A stretch of 64,000 bases of DNA from Mariniphaga sp964559175. Lineage in GTDB: Bacteria > Bacteroidota > Bacteroidia > Bacteroidales > Prolixibacteraceae. The position numbers and the translations under genes are program-made. A model generated the notes under the pieces. It did no database searches, was not told the DNA's origin, and worked only from the letters and a program-made list of their open reading frames with translations. Below, in pieces: positions 62,459 through 64,000 of this stretch. How positions within the stretch are numbered: position 1 is the stretch's first letter; the number at the start of each line of letters is the position of its first letter. The stretch is from NCBI GenBank assembly GCA_964559175.1, contig CAZLGT010000020.1, positions 1-64,000 on the forward strand, in the 5' to 3' direction.

Positions 62459-64000
62459 AAAAGCCAGAGAAAAAGATTCCGCAAAAAAGATCCGATGCTG
62501 ATGACGCCGGATATAAAAAGGCTGTTGAAGAACAAATAAAAAGTTTAAATCTTTTAAACAACCTTGCTGAACAGGTTCCCGGCGTGGTTTATCAGTATCG
62601 GCTTTATCCCGACGGAAGTTCGGCTTTTCCATACGCCAGCCCCGGAATGTGGGATATTTACGAAGTAACTCCCGAAGAAGTCAGGAAAGATGCATCACCG
62701 GTTTTTTCCCGCATTCACCCCGATGATTTCGATTACATTGTGGAAACAATCACCGAATCGGCTAAAAATCAAACGAATTACGAAAGTGAGTTTCGTGTGA
62801 TTCTTCCGAAACAGGGTCTGCGATGGAGGCACTCCAACGCCAAACCCGAATTGCTGGAAGACGGAAGCACCCTTTGGCACGGAATTATTACCGATGTTAC
62901 CGAACGAAAGTTAGCCGAAGAGGCCAGGGAAAAAAGCGAAGAAAAGTACCGAATTCTTTTTGAAACCATGACTCAGGGTGTGGTTTATCAAAGTGCAAAC
63001 GGAGAAATAATTTCAGCCAACCCGGCTGCAGAAAAGATTCTTGGGTTGAGCATTGACCAAATGATGGGAAGGACATCCATCGACCCACAGTGGAAAGCGG
63101 TTGACGAGAATAAAGATCCTCTTCCCGGCGAAAAGCACCCGGCAATGATTGCACTGCAAACCGGAAAAGAAGTGAAAAATTTTACCCAGGGAATCTTTAA
63201 TCCCCAAAAAAACGAATATGTTTGGATTTTGATTAACTCTATTCCTCAGTATAAAGCCGGCGAAAAAAAGCCTTTCCAGGTATTTTCCACATTTCTTGAA
63301 ATAACCGACCGCAAGAAAGCCGAAGAAGCGCTATCCCATTCTCATGAATTGATGAAATATATCATAGAACACAACCAAAGTGCTGTGGCTGTTCACGATA
63401 ATAATCTGAATTATATATTTGTAAGTCAACGTTATTTGGACGATTACAAGGTGAAAGAAAAGGATGTAATTGGAAAACATCACTACGAGGTTTTTCCCGA
63501 CCTTCCTGAAAAATGGCGAAAAGTCCATCAGAAAGCGTTGCGCGGAATTGTTTCAAAGGCTGATGATGATAAATATGTACGTGAAGATGGTACAATCGAC
63601 TGGACCCGCTGGGAGTGCCGCCCGTGGTGCGAAGCCAACGGTTCTATTGGCGGGATTATCGTTTACACCGAGGTAATTAACGAGCAAAAACGAAAAGAAG
63701 AAGAAATCAAAAAATTGAACCATCGGCTTGAGATTTTGATTGATTCGATTCAACAGCTTTCTTCGGCACAATCGCTTGACAGTGTTCAGGATATTGTGTC
63801 CAAATCAGCCCGCAAACTCATTGGCGCCGATGGAGCTACATTGGTTTTCAGAGAAAACGACTATTGCTTTTATGTGAACGAAGATGCCATTCAACCGCTA
63901 TGGAAAGGAAAACGTTTTCCGGTAAATGATTGCATCAGCGGATGGGTAATGCTCAATAAGGAATCTGTCATTATTGAAGATATTTATGCTGATGAGCGCA
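62455..64000 (+). CDS. Multi-PAS sensor protein, partial (runs off window)
   Basis: Open from ATG 62455 to the window end, at least 515 codons. Three PAS-type domains in a row: ~40-140 (AEQVPGVVYQY ... IHPDDFDY ... GIITDVTERK), ~155-290 (LFETMTQGVVYQSANGEII ... FLEITDRKK) and ~300-420 (IIEHNQSAVAVHDNNLNYIFVSQRY ... VYTEVINEQK). A GAF domain begins at ~435 (SVQDIVSKSARKLIGADGATLV). No kinase domain is reached. Likely a histidine kinase or phosphodiesterase-type output; it overlaps the upstream kinase by 4 bp, so the two may sense together. Confidence 0.85.
   Translation, partial: MKKPEKKIPQKRSDADDAGYKKAVEEQIKSLNLLNNLAEQVPGVVYQYRLYPDGSSAFPYASPGMWDIYEVTPEEVRKDASPVFSRIHPDDFDYIVETITESAKNQTNYESEFRVILPKQGLRWRHSNAKPELLEDGSTLWHGIITDVTERKLAEEAREKSEEKYRILFETMTQGVVYQSANGEIISANPAAEKILGLSIDQMMGRTSIDPQWKAVDENKDPLPGEKHPAMIALQTGKEVKNFTQGIFNPQKNEYVWILINSIPQYKAGEKKPFQVFSTFLEITDRKKAEEALSHSHELMKYIIEHNQSAVAVHDNNLNYIFVSQRYLDDYKVKEKDVIGKHHYEVFPDLPEKWRKVHQKALRGIVSKADDDKYVREDGTIDWTRWECRPWCEANGSIGGIIVYTEVINEQKRKEEEIKKLNHRLEILIDSIQQLSSAQSLDSVQDIVSKSARKLIGADGATLVFRENDYCFYVNEDAIQPLWKGKRFPVNDCISGWVMLNKESVIIEDIYADER

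Overview
The window looks like chromosomal DNA from a member of Bacteroidota, most likely a marine or sediment Bacteroidales/Marinilabiliales-type organism (family-level placement is inference). Supporting signs are several promoters matching the Bacteroidota consensus TTTG-N19/20-TAnnTTTG, many lipoproteins with a Cys lipobox, an STN-type TonB receptor with DUF4249 and MG2-like partners, a TPP riboswitch in front of a TonB receptor, FadL-type porin, DUF2723, DUF3098, and lipoprotein serpins. No rRNA, tRNA, CRISPR array or prophage is visible.

Layout. 0-4.5 kb: apolipoprotein N-acyltransferase (lnt) behind a 5'-nucleotidase-type enzyme split into two genes, then a divergent LysM-amidase. 4.6-4.75 kb: a candidate small RNA with its own promoter and terminator. 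4.9-8.7 kb: uvrA and a MltD-like lytic transglycosylase. 9-11.1 kb: an orphan lipoprotein and a REP-associated tyrosine transposase carrying a perfect palindrome inside its own reading frame. 11.1-15.3 kb: a tandemly duplicated two-gene module (small outer-membrane-type protein plus LVIVD beta-propeller lipoprotein). 15.4-18 kb: M14 carboxypeptidase. 18-24.2 kb: a four-gene operon led by a TonB receptor. 24.3-26.2 kb: ECF sigma factor and a membrane protein fusing an anti-sigma-like N-terminus to an outer-membrane-type domain.

26.6-30.4 kb: three tandem lipoprotein serpins with different reactive loops. 30.5-32.8 kb: an A+T-rich scar zone with a decayed frame, an orphan lipoprotein, a transposase remnant and an N-terminally truncated deformylase-like gene. 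32.8-39.4 kb: FadL porin, lipoamide dehydrogenase, MeaB GTPase, then a co-directional trio (unknown protein, GT2, thioesterase). 39.4-41.8 kb: restriction-modification pair. 41.85-44.5 kb: TPP-riboswitch-controlled thiamine TonB receptor. 44.5-49.7 kb: chorismatase-like protein, DEAD-box helicase, PQQ-propeller lipoprotein, tRNA-dihydrouridine synthase and a trhO pseudogene. 49.9-52.2 kb: subtilase with PKD domain and a thioredoxin-like protein.

52.3-55.9 kb: purC and phoH, separated by a two-gene cassette encoding an OLD/RecF-like ATPase and a small TOPRIM-like protein; this is the best candidate for an undescribed (probably defensive) system. 56-60.2 kb: DUF2723 membrane protein, then an ECF sigma/anti-sigma/DUF3098 operon. 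60.25-64 kb: mazG and two overlapping sensor-kinase-type genes, the second running off the window.
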